Assembly (NCBI GenBank): GCA_030272155.1
Contig: CP126206.1
Span: forward strand, 3,337,001 to 3,401,000
DNA length: 64,000 bases
Direction: 5' to 3'
Origin: Tetradesmus obliquus
Lineage: Eukaryota > Chlorophyta > Chlorophyceae > Sphaeropleales > Scenedesmaceae
The notes under the pieces are model-generated. The model worked only from the letters and a program-made list of their open reading frames with translations. It made no database searches and was not told where the DNA came from. The stretch's first letter is position 1; each line of letters starts with the position of its first letter. Shown piece by piece: positions 34,425 to 51,076 of this stretch. The position numbers and the translations under genes are program-made.

Positions 34425-34786
34425 AGCTCATTTCAAGATAATAATAATAATAGTCTTCTTGTAAGCCATATCTTGTCATCGGAATCGGCAACCGCGCCCC
34501 GTACGGAGCGGAAACTACGACTATTATTGCCTCTCTATTGGTGAGGGGTAGACCACCCAGACCCCCTCACCGCCTTCACCAGGCAGCAGGTGGGGGTTAC
34601 CCATACGGTTGGCTGCGTGCCTGGCAGGGCTGGTATGTATGTAGCCAGCAATCGACGGAATCCTGCGGAGAGCCGCGAGCTCGCGGCTCTCCGCACGACG
34701 GAATTATACTGCTATGTCCTCGAGGACATAGCAGTATCCTTCCTTCGGTTTTCACCGACCGTTTCCCTGAGCTCATTTCAAGATAA
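34425..34786. mobile_element. Palindrome-bearing element flanked by 16-base direct repeats
   Basis: AGCTCATTTCAAGATA occurs at 34425-34440 and 34770-34785, bracketing about 330 bases. Near the right end are two consecutive units, each of a spacer CGACGGAAT followed by a perfect 32-base palindrome (34664-34695 centred on GAGCTC, 34706-34737 centred on CTCGAG). No coding sequence is present. It resembles a non-autonomous (MITE-like) insertion with a target duplication, but the family is unknown. Confidence 0.55.
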
Positions 34787-35200
34787 AACGTAACAAAACA
34801 CGAAACACAGGACCCAGGTAACACCCCATGAGTACAATGCGACACATTGCCACAAGTTCAGTCACTGACTGAACGTTCAGTTAGTTACCCTTTGTAGCAC
34901 GGCTGCTCTCACAGCCGGTGCAGATCAATGAACTCCCTCGTATACACCCCTGAACTAGGCTGCACATCAGTAAAACAAACATAGATGATCGTACATGAAC
35001 CTGCATGGCCCAAGGCTCAGTGACCTGTTGTTGCCGCTGCTGCTGCAGCTGAACTTTCACTGCAACATTGTTGCATTCAGACTCAGCATACCAGGCATGT
35101 CAAAAGCTCCAAACATTTGTCAACATGTACACACATTGTCAACAGACCCCTCTGAACAGTCACCGCAGTCACCAGAACACCCCTGCGACATGTTTGAATG

Positions 35201-35262
35201 GCATGCGCATGCCGTATCATAATAGTCTTCTTGTAAGCCATACCTTATCGCATGCGCATGCT
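35201..35262. repeat. 27-base repeat bracketed by GCATGCGCATGC palindromes
   Basis: ATAATAGTCTTCTTGTAAGC-CATA matches the left end of the palindromic element (34447-34473). Here it is bracketed by two copies of the palindrome GCATGCGCATGC (35201-35212, 35250-35261). Confidence 0.6.
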
Positions 35263-35819
35263 GTGTGCATATCACTGAAAGTACCAGGCAGCATGCCAGG
35301 TTTTGAAAACAACACGTAGCTGCTGCAGTGATCAAAGACCAACAGCACGCACCTGCGTCACATGGCCCAACACGCCATCCTGCTGCTTTGATAAGTCGAA
35401 TCATAAAGCATGTGAAAAAACATCATGGAATTACTGCAGATCCACAACATGGTCAAATAAACAGCGCGGTCAAGGAGAAGAGCCACAGTCATAAAGCCTG
35501 TACCACTGCTAGCGGTAGTGCTGCTGTGAGCCGCAGAGGACTGTCACACGCTTTAACGCATTTGTATGGTGATAATTATTGCAACCAACAAGCCAATCAT
35601 CTGCATTGAGCGTGCAGGCCTTGAGTTGCTGCTGCTGCTGCTGCCGCTGCTGCTGCTGCTGCTGGCTTTGCCGACCATGCTGCCGTGGCCGCAGCAGCGC
35701 CACCTGCAGTGCTAGCACCAGCAGCTGTTGCAGCCGGCTGGTTAGATTTCATTCAGCGAGTAAGCCTTGAGCTGTTACTGCTGCTGATGCTACTCTCAGC
35801 AGCTGTCTCTATGGTTCTC
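35263..35819. other. Intergenic or 3' flanking sequence
   Basis: No gene is recognised; it lies downstream of the membrane methyltransferase (-). A CTG-rich block is present at 35628-35662. Confidence 0.4.
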
Positions 35820-35882
35820 ACCCCGCCAAAGAAACACTTGCTTCACCGTTGCAGCACCACCCACAACAACAGCAGCGCCGTC

Positions 35883-35926
<44 letters not shown>

Positions 35927-35949
35927 GTCAGCACCTGTCGCAGAACTCC
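35820..35949 (-). repeat. Duplicate of exon 7 end past the stop codon
   Basis: The segment with CAGCACCACCCACAACAACA-GCAGCGCCG at 35985-36015 recurs at 35851-35881, so the coding end and stop region of the membrane methyltransferase were duplicated downstream. Confidence 0.65.
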
Positions 35950-41684
<5,735 letters not shown>

Positions 41685-43946
41685 TCACGCCACAACTGCG
41701 CTCAGGGACGAGCCACACATGATCTCACCCCAGCTGCAGCTCAGCAGCTGCCGCTGCAGCAGCTGCGCAGCGCGCCCAAACTCGGCCCAAAGCTCGAAGG
41801 GCGCGTCTGTCTGGTCAAACACGCTGCAGGTGGGGTCAACGGGGTGCACCACCAGCGGCTGGCCAACAAGACTGTTGCTGCTGCTGCTGCTGCGCAATAT
41901 GCCAAACTGCTGTAGGGCTTCCCCCTGCTGCCTGCTGTAGTAGCGCCCCTCTGCCAGCTCAACAAACAGCACAGGCTTGCCCAACCTGCCTACAGCAGCT
42001 GCTGCTGCTGCTGCTGCCCAGTCCTTGGCCACTTGCAACACCTCTAGCAGCAAGTCCAGCACATACCCGCCGCCATAGGCGCCTTGCAACTCAGCTGCCA
42101 GCCGCTCAGCTGCATGCAGCACCAGCAGCTCAATCTGGAAGCTCCTGAGCCGCTTGTAACCACCCATCCCCTGCTGCTGCTGCAGCCCCTTGCGCACCCA
42201 GGCTTTGACCAGCCGGATGGTGCTGGTCACGACCCGGCCGGACAGGCCCTCCGCTGCTGCTGCCACTGCTGCCTGTTGCACAAACTGTGTGGACGCCTCA
42301 GACAGCCACACGTTGCGCAGGAAAGATGGTTTGAGCTGGTGCACAAAGTCTGCGTCTGCATCTTTCAATCTGTATCCCAAGACGCCACGCACCTTTGGCG
42401 CACGGATTGCATAATCTGCCATTGCCAGTACTGGCTTCAGGACCGCCTTGCGCTGCACATCTGCTGGAGATTCCTTGCGGCTGCTGCTGTTTCTGCTGCC
42501 TGCGCGTGCTGCAGCAGCTGCGCCCGCCCCTGCTGCAAAGTTGGGTGCCAGCAGGATGTCAAAGCTGAGCTCATGCTCATGCTCAGCTGTTGCCACTGCC
42601 AACGTGAACTTCACAGCAACCCTGCCAATGCGCGGGAGCTCGATGACCTGCAGCCGGCTGCTGCTGCTGCTGCTGCAGCTACTACCCAGCTGCCGCTGCA
42701 GCAGGTTGATCAGCTGCTGCTGCAGGTCCGCCATCCACGAGCTGTTGTGGGTGATCTCGGGATCCATCAGATCGATGCTGCGGATGATGTCCGAGGTTTC
42801 TGGCAGGTTGACAAACGCCACCAGATCAACATCCCACTGGCCCTGAACCGCCACGCTCTTTCCAACTGACCCCGCCACCTCAATGCGATCAATGCTGATA
42901 GGCGTGCCATGCAGCTGCAGCATGCTGCTGCTGCCTGACGCGCTGCGCAGCAGCAGCTGGACAACTTCATTTATAGCTGCTCCTTTTGCCTCTGTCTCTG
43001 GCACTGTGAGCAGCACTGACCTGATGATGGCGGCTTCCAGCAGCTGTCTGGATCGCTTCGGGTGGCTCTGCAATGCCGCGCCATCGTCAGCGGCAGAGCT
43101 AGCTGCAAGCGCCTCATGAAGGAACTGCAGTGGCAGTGGCAGCGGTGTCGGCGCAGGCAGCAGCAGCAACAGCAGCCAGCACAGTCAGCGATTGGCACCG
43201 TGACGGGTAGGCGGCAAACACGCATCTGTTATGACAACAGACGTGGCAATTGCGGCCACGAGCTGTAGCGTGAGCCCCGGAATTGGCAATAGTGGCAGCA
43301 TGTAGCTAAAAGCAGCATCCACTGCATGTGTGTGCCTGGCCACGTGCGCTATCACGCACACTTTCTGTACGTGATGCTCGTAGCTGGCTGGGTACTTTCC
43401 GTCCCAACATAGTACACAGCACGTAACATAACATAACATAACATAACGTAACATAACGTAACATAGTACACAGCACGCGTGCCTTCAGCTCCTGCAGCTC
43501 CTTCAAATGCAGGTTACATTACATTAGTTCTGATGCCACCCCCAAAGCAGCGGAGAACAAATTTACTGTTGAGAAAGACTCACCCGTCCCTCCCGTGCTG
43601 ACAGTAGCTGCTGGTCCAGCAGCTCCTGCAGCTCTATTTGATCACACAGTTTCAATCCAACCACAACCATCAAACAATGAGTTAGTGTATGAGAACATTC
43701 ACCCGTACCTCCCTCGCTGGCAGCAGCTGCTGGCCCTCAAGCTCCTGCAGCTCTACCCAAATTGAATTTATAATTGGTTCAGACCAACTGAAACCGCTCT
43801 TCATGACTACTCACCCGCACCTCCCTCGCTGGCAGCAGCTGCTGGCCCTCCAGCTCCTGCAGCAGTGGCAGCAGCTCACCCTCACCCAGCCCCATCGCTG
43901 ACTGAGGCTGCAGCAGATCCAGCAGGTCACGCACATAGCCGCTGAC

Positions 43947-43988
<42 letters not shown>

Positions 43989-45362
43989 CCCGCCAGCAGG
44001 CGCCGGGTTCCTGGCAGCAGCGACCTCAGCTGCAAGGCCGGCAAAGAACCGCTCTTTGGCGGCAGCCCTGCTGCTGCTGCTGCTGCTGCTGCCGCCATTG
44101 CAGGCTGTGCAGATGCTCGCCAGAGGCTTGTCAGTGGCCTGGATGCAGCTGTAGTGCGCCATGTGGCCGCAGGGCAGCTTGTGTGCGGGGCTCTGGCTGT
44201 CTGATAGGGGCCCTGACAGGCAGATGGGGCAGGCTGCTTCTAAGCAGTTGTGGCGGCACGCGTGCTCCTGTGTTGGCAGGCAGCAGGCACATAAAGAGCG
44301 AATGTCGGGCGTTAGGATTCTGGCTGGCTGTTTGACAGGGGCCCTGAACAGCAGATGGGGCAGGCTGCCTTAAGGCAGTTGCGGCGGCACGCGTGTTCCT
44401 ACAGTGCAGGGAGCAGACGCAAGCAGGGCAATTGTTTCAATCCAGGGCCTTGCAAGTGGCTGTTTTGGATGGGCCCTGACAGGCAGATGGGGCAGGCTGC
44501 CTCCACGCGTGTTCCTGGGCAGCAAGCAGCAGGCGCAGGTGCGGCAAACATCATAGGGCTTGGAATAGAGGTTGTGTAGTTGGCTGCCTGACAGGAGGGC
44601 CTGACGACCAGTTGCAGCACGCGCCTTCCTGCAAGATTGGCCCCACAAGCAGACACAGCAGCCGTCATCAAACACGGGTTTCAGGTTGAATGATTGGCTG
44701 CCCACTCTACAGATGCCGCAGCTGCAGCATTGGAAGTAGCCTTGAGGTAGCACAAAATCTATGCAACTGACGGCAATGTCCATGCAAACCTCCCTGGTAA
44801 CACAACAGATGTTGATGCAAGCCCCGGGCCGGACCACCTGCATCACCTCGCGCCTCAGGCAGCAGCCGCAGCCGTCACACAACAGCATTAGAACTGTTCT
44901 GACTGACCCACAACCGCCTTGCAGTGTTTCCTGCAAGCTCCCGCCCACCCGCATCACCTTGCGCCTCAGGCAGCAGCCGCAGCCGTCACACAACAGCATT
45001 AGAACTGTCTTAACTGACTCACAACCGCCTTGCAGTGTTTCCTGCAAGCTCCCGCCCACCCGCATCACCTTGCGCCTCAGGCAGCAGCCGCAGCCATCAC
45101 AATGGCGGAACTCGTCGCGGCGGCCCACCCTGCAGATGCCGCAGCTGCCGCAGTGGAAGTAGCCCTCACAAGGCACATCGTCATTTGCAATGCCGCATTC
45201 GGTGCAGAAGTAGGCGGCAAAAAGGGTGCCGCAGGTGAGGCAGGTGTCGCCGCAGTACAGGGGCTGCTTGGTGCGGCAGTGGTTGCAGGAGACTGTCTGC
45301 AGCTGCTGGCGTGGTAGGCGGTGTGTGTGTGTGGCCTGCGGGGAAGGGAACAGGGACGACAT
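41685..45362 (-). CDS. CTCHY/RING-H2 E3 ligase fused to an OAS-like nucleotidyltransferase (728 aa)
   Basis: Three phase-0 exons: 45069-45362, 43815-44267, 41685-43124. Residues 1-98 carry a CTCHY-type zinc finger as in PIRH2/RCHY1 (VSCNHCRTKQ, CLTCGTLFAAYFCTECG, YFHCGSCGICRVG, HCDGCGCCLRRK). Residues 99-154 form a RING-H2 (CPIC at 111-114, CGHMAHYSC at 131-139, CTAC at 151-154). After a Ser-rich linker, residues 250-728 resemble 2'-5'-oligoadenylate synthetases. These show the nucleotidyltransferase GS (334-335) with DVD (347-349), the third carboxylate in LSFDILLAP (Asp438), RLVKAWVRKGL, IELLVLHAAE and the PVDPT block. All catalytic carboxylates are present. The CHY zinc finger that normally precedes CTCHY is not seen, so an upstream exon may be missing. 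Expected activities are ubiquitin transfer and nucleotide polymerisation or cyclisation; both are inference. Confidence 0.82.
43406..43480. repeat. (ACATA/ACGTA)n microsatellite between direct repeats
   Basis: Tandem AACAT/AACGT pentamers (43421-43463) lie in intron 2 of the RING-OAS-like gene, flanked by two copies of AACATAGTACACAGCACG (43408 and 43462). Confidence 0.8.
43575..43760 (-). repeat. Two downstream copies of exon 2 end
   Basis: LQELEGQQLLPAREVR and its CGG|GTGAG donor (43811-43865) recur at about 43683-43757 and 43575-43635, with period about 110-120 bases. Confidence 0.75.
44343..45000 (-). repeat. Duplicated zinc-finger exon boundaries in intron 1
   Basis: Extra copies of exon 1 end (CDGCGCCLRRK with donor) lie at 44951-44992 and 44841-44882. 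A copy of GYFHCGSCGICRVG is at 44698-44755. Two copies of the RING start (EHACRHNCLEAACPICLSGP) are at 44475-44515 and 44343-44402. Together with the exons, most of the zinc-binding region exists two to three times. Confidence 0.78.
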
Positions 45363-46382
45363 AACTTTGCGGGTGTGGAGTTGTAAAGCAGCATATGTGG
45401 CACACATTTGCTGTGCACGACAGCAGCTGTGAGTTGTGATCACCATGATCTGTCACAGATCACGGACAGTGCCTGCCAGGCTGGCTGTGCACTGTGCCAG
45501 CTAGCATCAAACACTTTGGTGTGGATTCCATGTGAATGCAGTTGCGAGTCCTGAATGGATGGATGAATGAACACATAGCTAATACCAGACGGTCTGAGAC
45601 CATCTGCCAGGCTGGTGGCCATTGGCCATGCAAGGTCAGCTGTTCAGCTGGCCCAGTGATCACTCCCAGTCATGACTGGGTACTGCAGCACTAGTGCTGC
45701 AGTACTGCAGGGATGATGCTGCCCAGTCTTACACGTGTGAATGCCATTCACGCCTCGCAAACGAGATATGGGTTTGAATTGGCGTTCAATAAAAAATAAG
45801 TAGGTCGTAGTGGATGCCGGTAGGTGCTGTGCTGCAGAGATCGAGCAGCATGTGCCTAACCGTGCCGAGCATTGGCGGAGCTGCAAGATGCGCAGCTCAC
45901 CTTGTCGTGACACCTATGGCAGCACACTATTTCCCCGCAACATGGTGCGACCAATGAGCAGTGTTTGGTGTATGAGCAGGGTGCCATGCTGCATCAAGCA
46001 CTGCAGCGAACGCTGCTGGTTGACACGATCCTACGAGGCTAGCTGAAAACGTTGCAGTGCAATGATCACTGCATTCCCAGGGTTCCGCAATTGCTTCGCA
46101 CAAACCCACAGAAGATCCGTCAAGAACTGCCAGCCGTTGACTGTCCGTGCACGTGGAGTTTGACGATACGTATTCTGCACCTCGGCAGCGATGTCGAGGC
46201 CCTCAAACCATGTATTCTTCTCTGTTTGATCGAGCATAGATGCATTTCTGGAGGTCCATGTGACAGGACCGCTGAATAAAAAGCCTGGCAACCGCTGCTG
46301 CTATCAGTGCTGCTGCTCGCGCACTCAACACAACACTGCTGCGACTACAGTACTAAGCAACACACTTAGCAAGCGATTAAAG
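45363..46382. other. Region between the inverted OAS-like copies
   Basis: No gene is recognised. A minus-strand frame at 46031-46291 (GLDIAAEVQNTYRQTPRART, then LTDLLWVCAKQLRNPGNAV) reads protein-like but is short and unassigned. Two adjacent perfect palindromes lie at 45665-45705. Confidence 0.45.
45665..45705. repeat. Two adjacent perfect palindromes
   Basis: CCCAGTCATGACTGGG (45665-45680) abuts a 26-base palindrome centred on CTAG (45680-45705, GTACTGCAGCAC and its complement). Together they can form two neighbouring hairpins. Confidence 0.8.
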
Positions 46383-46895
46383 TATGTCCGGTGACAGCCA
46401 CAGCATCACGGCTGCTGCAGCTGCTGCTGCCAGGCTAGCACCTGCTGGCCTCACCAGCAGCAGCGCAGCAGTCAGCGGATCCATCCTTGGGCTACTGAAT
46501 TAGCTGCAGCCTGAAGCATCGATGGAGTTGGGAGAAAGGGAGCTGCTGCCGCTGCTGCAGGAGCTGGAGGATCAGGGGCTACTGCCCTCCCTGGAAGTGC
46601 AGGTGGGTGGGGCATGTAAAGATGGACAGTCTAACATGAAAAGGCAAATCTGCGCACCTTCAAGCATTGCTAGTCCAGGAGACCCCCCGCCCAAGGCCGC
46701 CCAGCGCTCCTAGCATGTGTTGTGCCCAGCACGCCTGCTGCTGCCATACAGCTGGCACACAGTGCAGCAGAGTTCGCGTCATTACATATGCAGGGGAAGC
46801 AGTGTTCTGTGATCTGGCTGCTGTGCTCAACTCCAGGTGTGACTGCTGATTTGCAGAGGGGCAAAGCACGTGCATCCTACTGGTTGCTGACCGTG

Positions 46896-46939
<44 letters not shown>

Positions 46940-48228
46940 CTGCAACTGCACGACTTCACATGCCTTTTCAGCTCTTGGCTCAGGCCGAAGCCAGCCTTGC
47001 TGATGACAGCGCAACACTGCAGAGCCACCCCAAGCGCTTCAGGCAGCTGCTGGAGGCAGCACTGCTCAAGTCAGTGCTGCTCACAGTGCCAGAGACAGAA
47101 GCAAAGGGCGCTGCGATTGACGCAGTCGTGCAGCTACTGCTGCGCAGCACATCTGGCAGCAGCAGCATGCTGCAGCTGCAAGGCAGGCCAGTTAGCATTG
47201 ACCGCATTGAAGTAGCGGGTTCAGATGGCAAAAGCGTGCAAAAGCGGTTCAGGGCCAGTGGGATGTTGATCTGGTGGCCTTTGTCAACCTGCCAGAAACC
47301 TCGGACATCGTCCGCAGCATTGATCTGATGGATCCTGAGATCACACACAACAGCGGGTGGATGGCGGACCTGCAGCAGCAGCTGATCAACCTGCTGCAGC
47401 AGCAGCTGGGTTGCAGCAGCAGCGTGCAGGTCATTGAGCCCCCTTACATTGGTAGGGTCGCTGTCAAATTCACAGTGGCAGTGGCAACAGCTGAGCATGA
47501 GCATGAGCACGAGCTCAGCTTTGATGTGCTGCTGGCACCCAAATTTGCAGCAGGAGCGGGCGCAGCTGCTGCAGCACGCACAGGCAGCAGAAACAGCGGC
47601 AGCAGCGAGGCAACTCCAGCAGATGTGCAGCGCAAGGCAGTCGTCGGGCCGGTGCTCGCGATTGCAGATTATGCAATCAACGCGCCACCAAAAGAGCGTT
47701 GTTACATGGGGTGTTGCTTGAGAGAATTGGATCGGGAAGTTGTGCAGCAGCTGAAGCCGTCTTTTCTGCGTAGTTTGTGGCTATCAGTGGCTTCCACGCA
47801 GTTTGTGCAGCAGGCAGCAGTGGCAGCAGCAGAAGACGGTCTGTCGGGCCGTGTCGTGACCAGCACGATTCGGCTAGTGAAGGCTTGGGTGCGTAAGGGG
47901 CTGCAACAGCAGCATGGGATGCAGGGCTTCAAGCGCCTGAGGAGCTTCCAGATTGAGCTGCTGGTGCTGCATGCAGCTGAGCAGCTGGCAGGCGGCAGCA
48001 GCATCACGGCAGCAGCAGCAGGAGGAGCTGAGTATGGTGGCGGATATGTGCTGGACTTGCTTCTGGAGGTGCTGCAAGTGGCCAAGGACTGGGCAGCCTG
48101 GCTGGCAGCAGCAGCGGCAGGTGCTGCTGCAGGCGGGTTTGGCGAGCCTGTGCTGTTTGTTGAGCTTGCAAGGGGCCAGTACTACAGCAGGCAGCAGGCA
48201 GAAGCTCTGCAGCAGTTTGGAACATTGC

Positions 48229-48278
<50 letters not shown>

Positions 48279-48461
48279 CTTGTTGGCCAGCCGCTGGTGG
48301 TGCACCCCGTTGACCCCACCTGCAGCGTGTGACCAGACTGACGCGCCCTTTCAGCTGTGGGAGGAGTTTGGGCGCGCTGCGCGGCTGCTGCAGCGGCAGC
48401 TGCAGAGCTGCAGCTGGGGTGAGATCATGCGTGACTCGTCCCTGAGCGCGGTTGTGGCGTA
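46383..48461 (+). pseudogene. Inverted, frameshifted copy of the OAS-like part of the RING-OAS gene
   Basis: In the opposite orientation this copy repeats the linker (LGERELLPLLQELEDQGLLP, up to a donor at about 46602), an intron, and the whole nucleotidyltransferase exon to SLSAVVA. The CTCHY and RING parts are absent. Breaks: an in-frame TAG near 46501; a net 4-base gain near 47232-47240 that shifts the frame just before the DVD motif; and a 2-base loss near 48330 giving an immediate stop. Between the breaks the reading is well preserved (VNLPETSDIVRSIDLMDPEI, LSFDVLLAP). Dispersed repeat B and a (CTG) tract sit in its intron. An open frame from 47274 to 48332 could still be translated. Confidence 0.85.
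46612..46713 (+). repeat. Dispersed repeat B, copy 2 (intronic)
   Basis: It matches 30998-31100 over about 100 bases in the same orientation relative to the host transcript. Confidence 0.85.
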
Positions 48462-49393
48462 GGGTGTGCTGAAAGCGGGGAAGCGTGATGCTTGCCGCGG
48501 CCTGTGGTGATGGGGCAGATTGCATGGGACTTGAAGTCACTCACTTACGCTTACCAGTCACGTAGTACCAGATCTGGTCTCTTCTACTAGAAGAGACCAG
48601 ATCTGGTACTATTATTCTGAGAAGCACTGGCCATGGCAGTTTAAGTAAACGCATGTGGCTTCTTGCTCTGCTCCATGACACAAGTTTGGAGCACCATGCC
48701 TACAGAAGCCATGTGGACAGCAACGGATGAATACCCCTCAGCACCTCAGGGCCTGCCAGCCTGAGGTCAGTGGTCCAGCTACAGAGCAGCTGTCTTATCA
48801 TAAGACTTGCTCAGTTCAGTTCAGTGCTGCTGCGGCTCACACTGGCAGAGAAGCAGCTGCAGCAGCCCAGGTGACAAGCCGGGTTCTTGATAACAGCTGC
48901 GCAAGCTATCAAAGTTTGCAACAGCAGCTGGAGCTCACTGCATGCTGCGTGGGGTGCATGTGATGCGACATGGTCGAGGTCACACGGCTCACGTGCTGCG
49001 CGGCAGGGAGGTAACCCTCACGCCCGTAAGGACGTTGCTTGCTATTTGCAGCTGTGAATTTTTATTTACAACCCAAAATATCAAGTAGAAATGCCTCAAG
49101 TGCAGAGGTTTGAATGAAGCGAGATGCCAAAAGTGACAGGCGAAGATGCTGTTAGGCGTGAGTAATGAAGCTGATGTAGGCTGCGATGGCGCAGTGTCGG
49201 GGTGAAGATGAACTACATTCCCTTCCTCGCCTTGCAGCACGCTACCAATCACACACAACGAATTCAGTGTTCAGTTTCACGTTGCGATCGCCACTCTCAA
49301 TCACCCCAATCACAACCAGCATTCTTCGAGTGCCCACATGATCTTAATCAGTGATAGCCCTGGCATTGCTGGCTATGCTCGCTGGTACAGAGC
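48462..49393. other. Intergenic region
   Basis: No gene is recognised between the OAS-like pseudogene and the TauE-type gene. It contains the perfect palindrome at 48563-48611 and the presumed promoter of the transporter gene. Confidence 0.45.
48563..48611. repeat. Perfect 24-base-arm hairpin
   Basis: TAGTACCAGATCTGGTCTCT-TCTA and its exact reverse complement are separated by one base. Each arm itself contains the palindrome CCAGATCTGG. Confidence 0.9.
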
Positions 49394-50595
49394 ATGCTGA
49401 GGAGAACGCAGCAGCGCCTGAGCTGTGGCGCCAACACGCTTGCACTTGCTCTTGTGTTTGGAGTGGTGATACTTCACGTCCTGCATCGGAGGAGTGCAGC
49501 AAACGTTGGCCCAGGAGACGATCAGAACGTCGTGTTCTGGTTCGAAGCAGGTGCGTTGTGCAGTGCCGCGAGGTCTGCACGAGACCGTGTTTACTTTCAA
49601 TGTCTTAGAAGCTTACAAAAGCAAGCGCAACACGCTGTCCTGCAGTTGCTGCCACTTTCAAGCAACCCTACCACCAGTTGCTAGCCTGCAGCAGCATGCT
49701 GGCACCTCGCAAAGCAGCACTGCTCCCTCAACTGCTGCTGCCACAGCACATAATGCTTAGCACATAAGCTATTAAGTTGCAGCAAGGATTGCCTCGTTTG
49801 CAGCCGCCTAGCTGCAGCAGAGCACGCACTGCCGCTGCTAAGGTTGTGCCGCAACCTATGCTTGGCCTGCCTTCTCCATATGCAGCACACTCTCAAGCAA
49901 GGCACATACATTAGTAGCAGAAGCAGCAGCAGCAGCAGAAGCAGAACTAGCAGTGTGCTAGCTTACCAGCCAGCAGCAGCAGCAGCAGCTAGCAAGGACT
50001 TGCCGGCGACACAGTTGATAGGGGAATGAGAGCCGCTGATGCAATGCTGCTTCCTGCAAGCAATCATCATCAAAACCCTGCAAATGCGTCTGCTAAAGCA
50101 ATGCACGATTCAGCATGTCAGCAATGCAGCTGCGGGTAGTTACGCCAACTGCTGATGCATTGCTGCGTCCTGCAAATGGTTTGTGAGCAACGCCATGCAG
50201 GCGTGCACAGAGCTTCGCTGGCCTGCGCAAAGCACTGCACACGGCAGCATGCCAGCGATGCCACTGCTGTTGTCTAACACCAACTGCTGTTGAGAGAAGC
50301 TCAGCATGGGGCCATGCTTCCTGCAGTGCAGCAGCAGCAGTGCGGCAGCAGCAGTGTGGTTGGGCGGCAATGTAATTGTAGCAGCACTATGGCAGCAGCA
50401 GCAGCAGTAGCAGACGCACAGGCCTCAGCGGGAAGGCTTTGAAAGTTGTGCTGCTTGTGCCACTGGGCGAGCTCGAACCGCATGCAGCTGTGTTGTAATT
50501 GTGAAGCAACACAGGCACTCAGCGCTTGGCAACACATGGATGCTGCTGTGTCTTCGCAAGGCAGTGTACTTGGCCCTGCTGCATCAAGGTTATGC

Positions 50596-50645
<50 letters not shown>

Positions 50646-51020
50646 AGGCGATGACGGGGATGATCAGCCGGGCTTCCACCGCCCATTCACATGGAGCCTG
50701 CAGCTGCTGGCGGGGGCTGTTGGGACGTTTTTCATAGCAGCACTCTGCGATGCAGGTGCGGAGCTGCGTTACGTCGTTTACATATGATGATACAGGATGT
50801 GATGTTTAAGCTGGGCATGTGAAGTTTATGCTGGGCATGAGAAGTTCATGCTGTGAAGTGCAACCTCTGTGCCGTCGCGTGGGCAGCTGCAAGGTTGACC
50901 TGTGCAGCAGCAACCGTGCAACACAATGGCTATCTGCTTTCTCCTCGTCAGCAGTTGCTGTCAAGGTGCAGCAGTTGTTGTAGTGCTGCTGACGCTGCGG
51001 ACACTGCTGCCGCCTGTGCC

Positions 51021-51076
<56 letters not shown>

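Noticed and set aside
46031-46291. Minus-strand frame that reads protein-like
   Set aside because: Eighty-six codons with no recognised family and no splice partners; kept only as a remark in the region entry.
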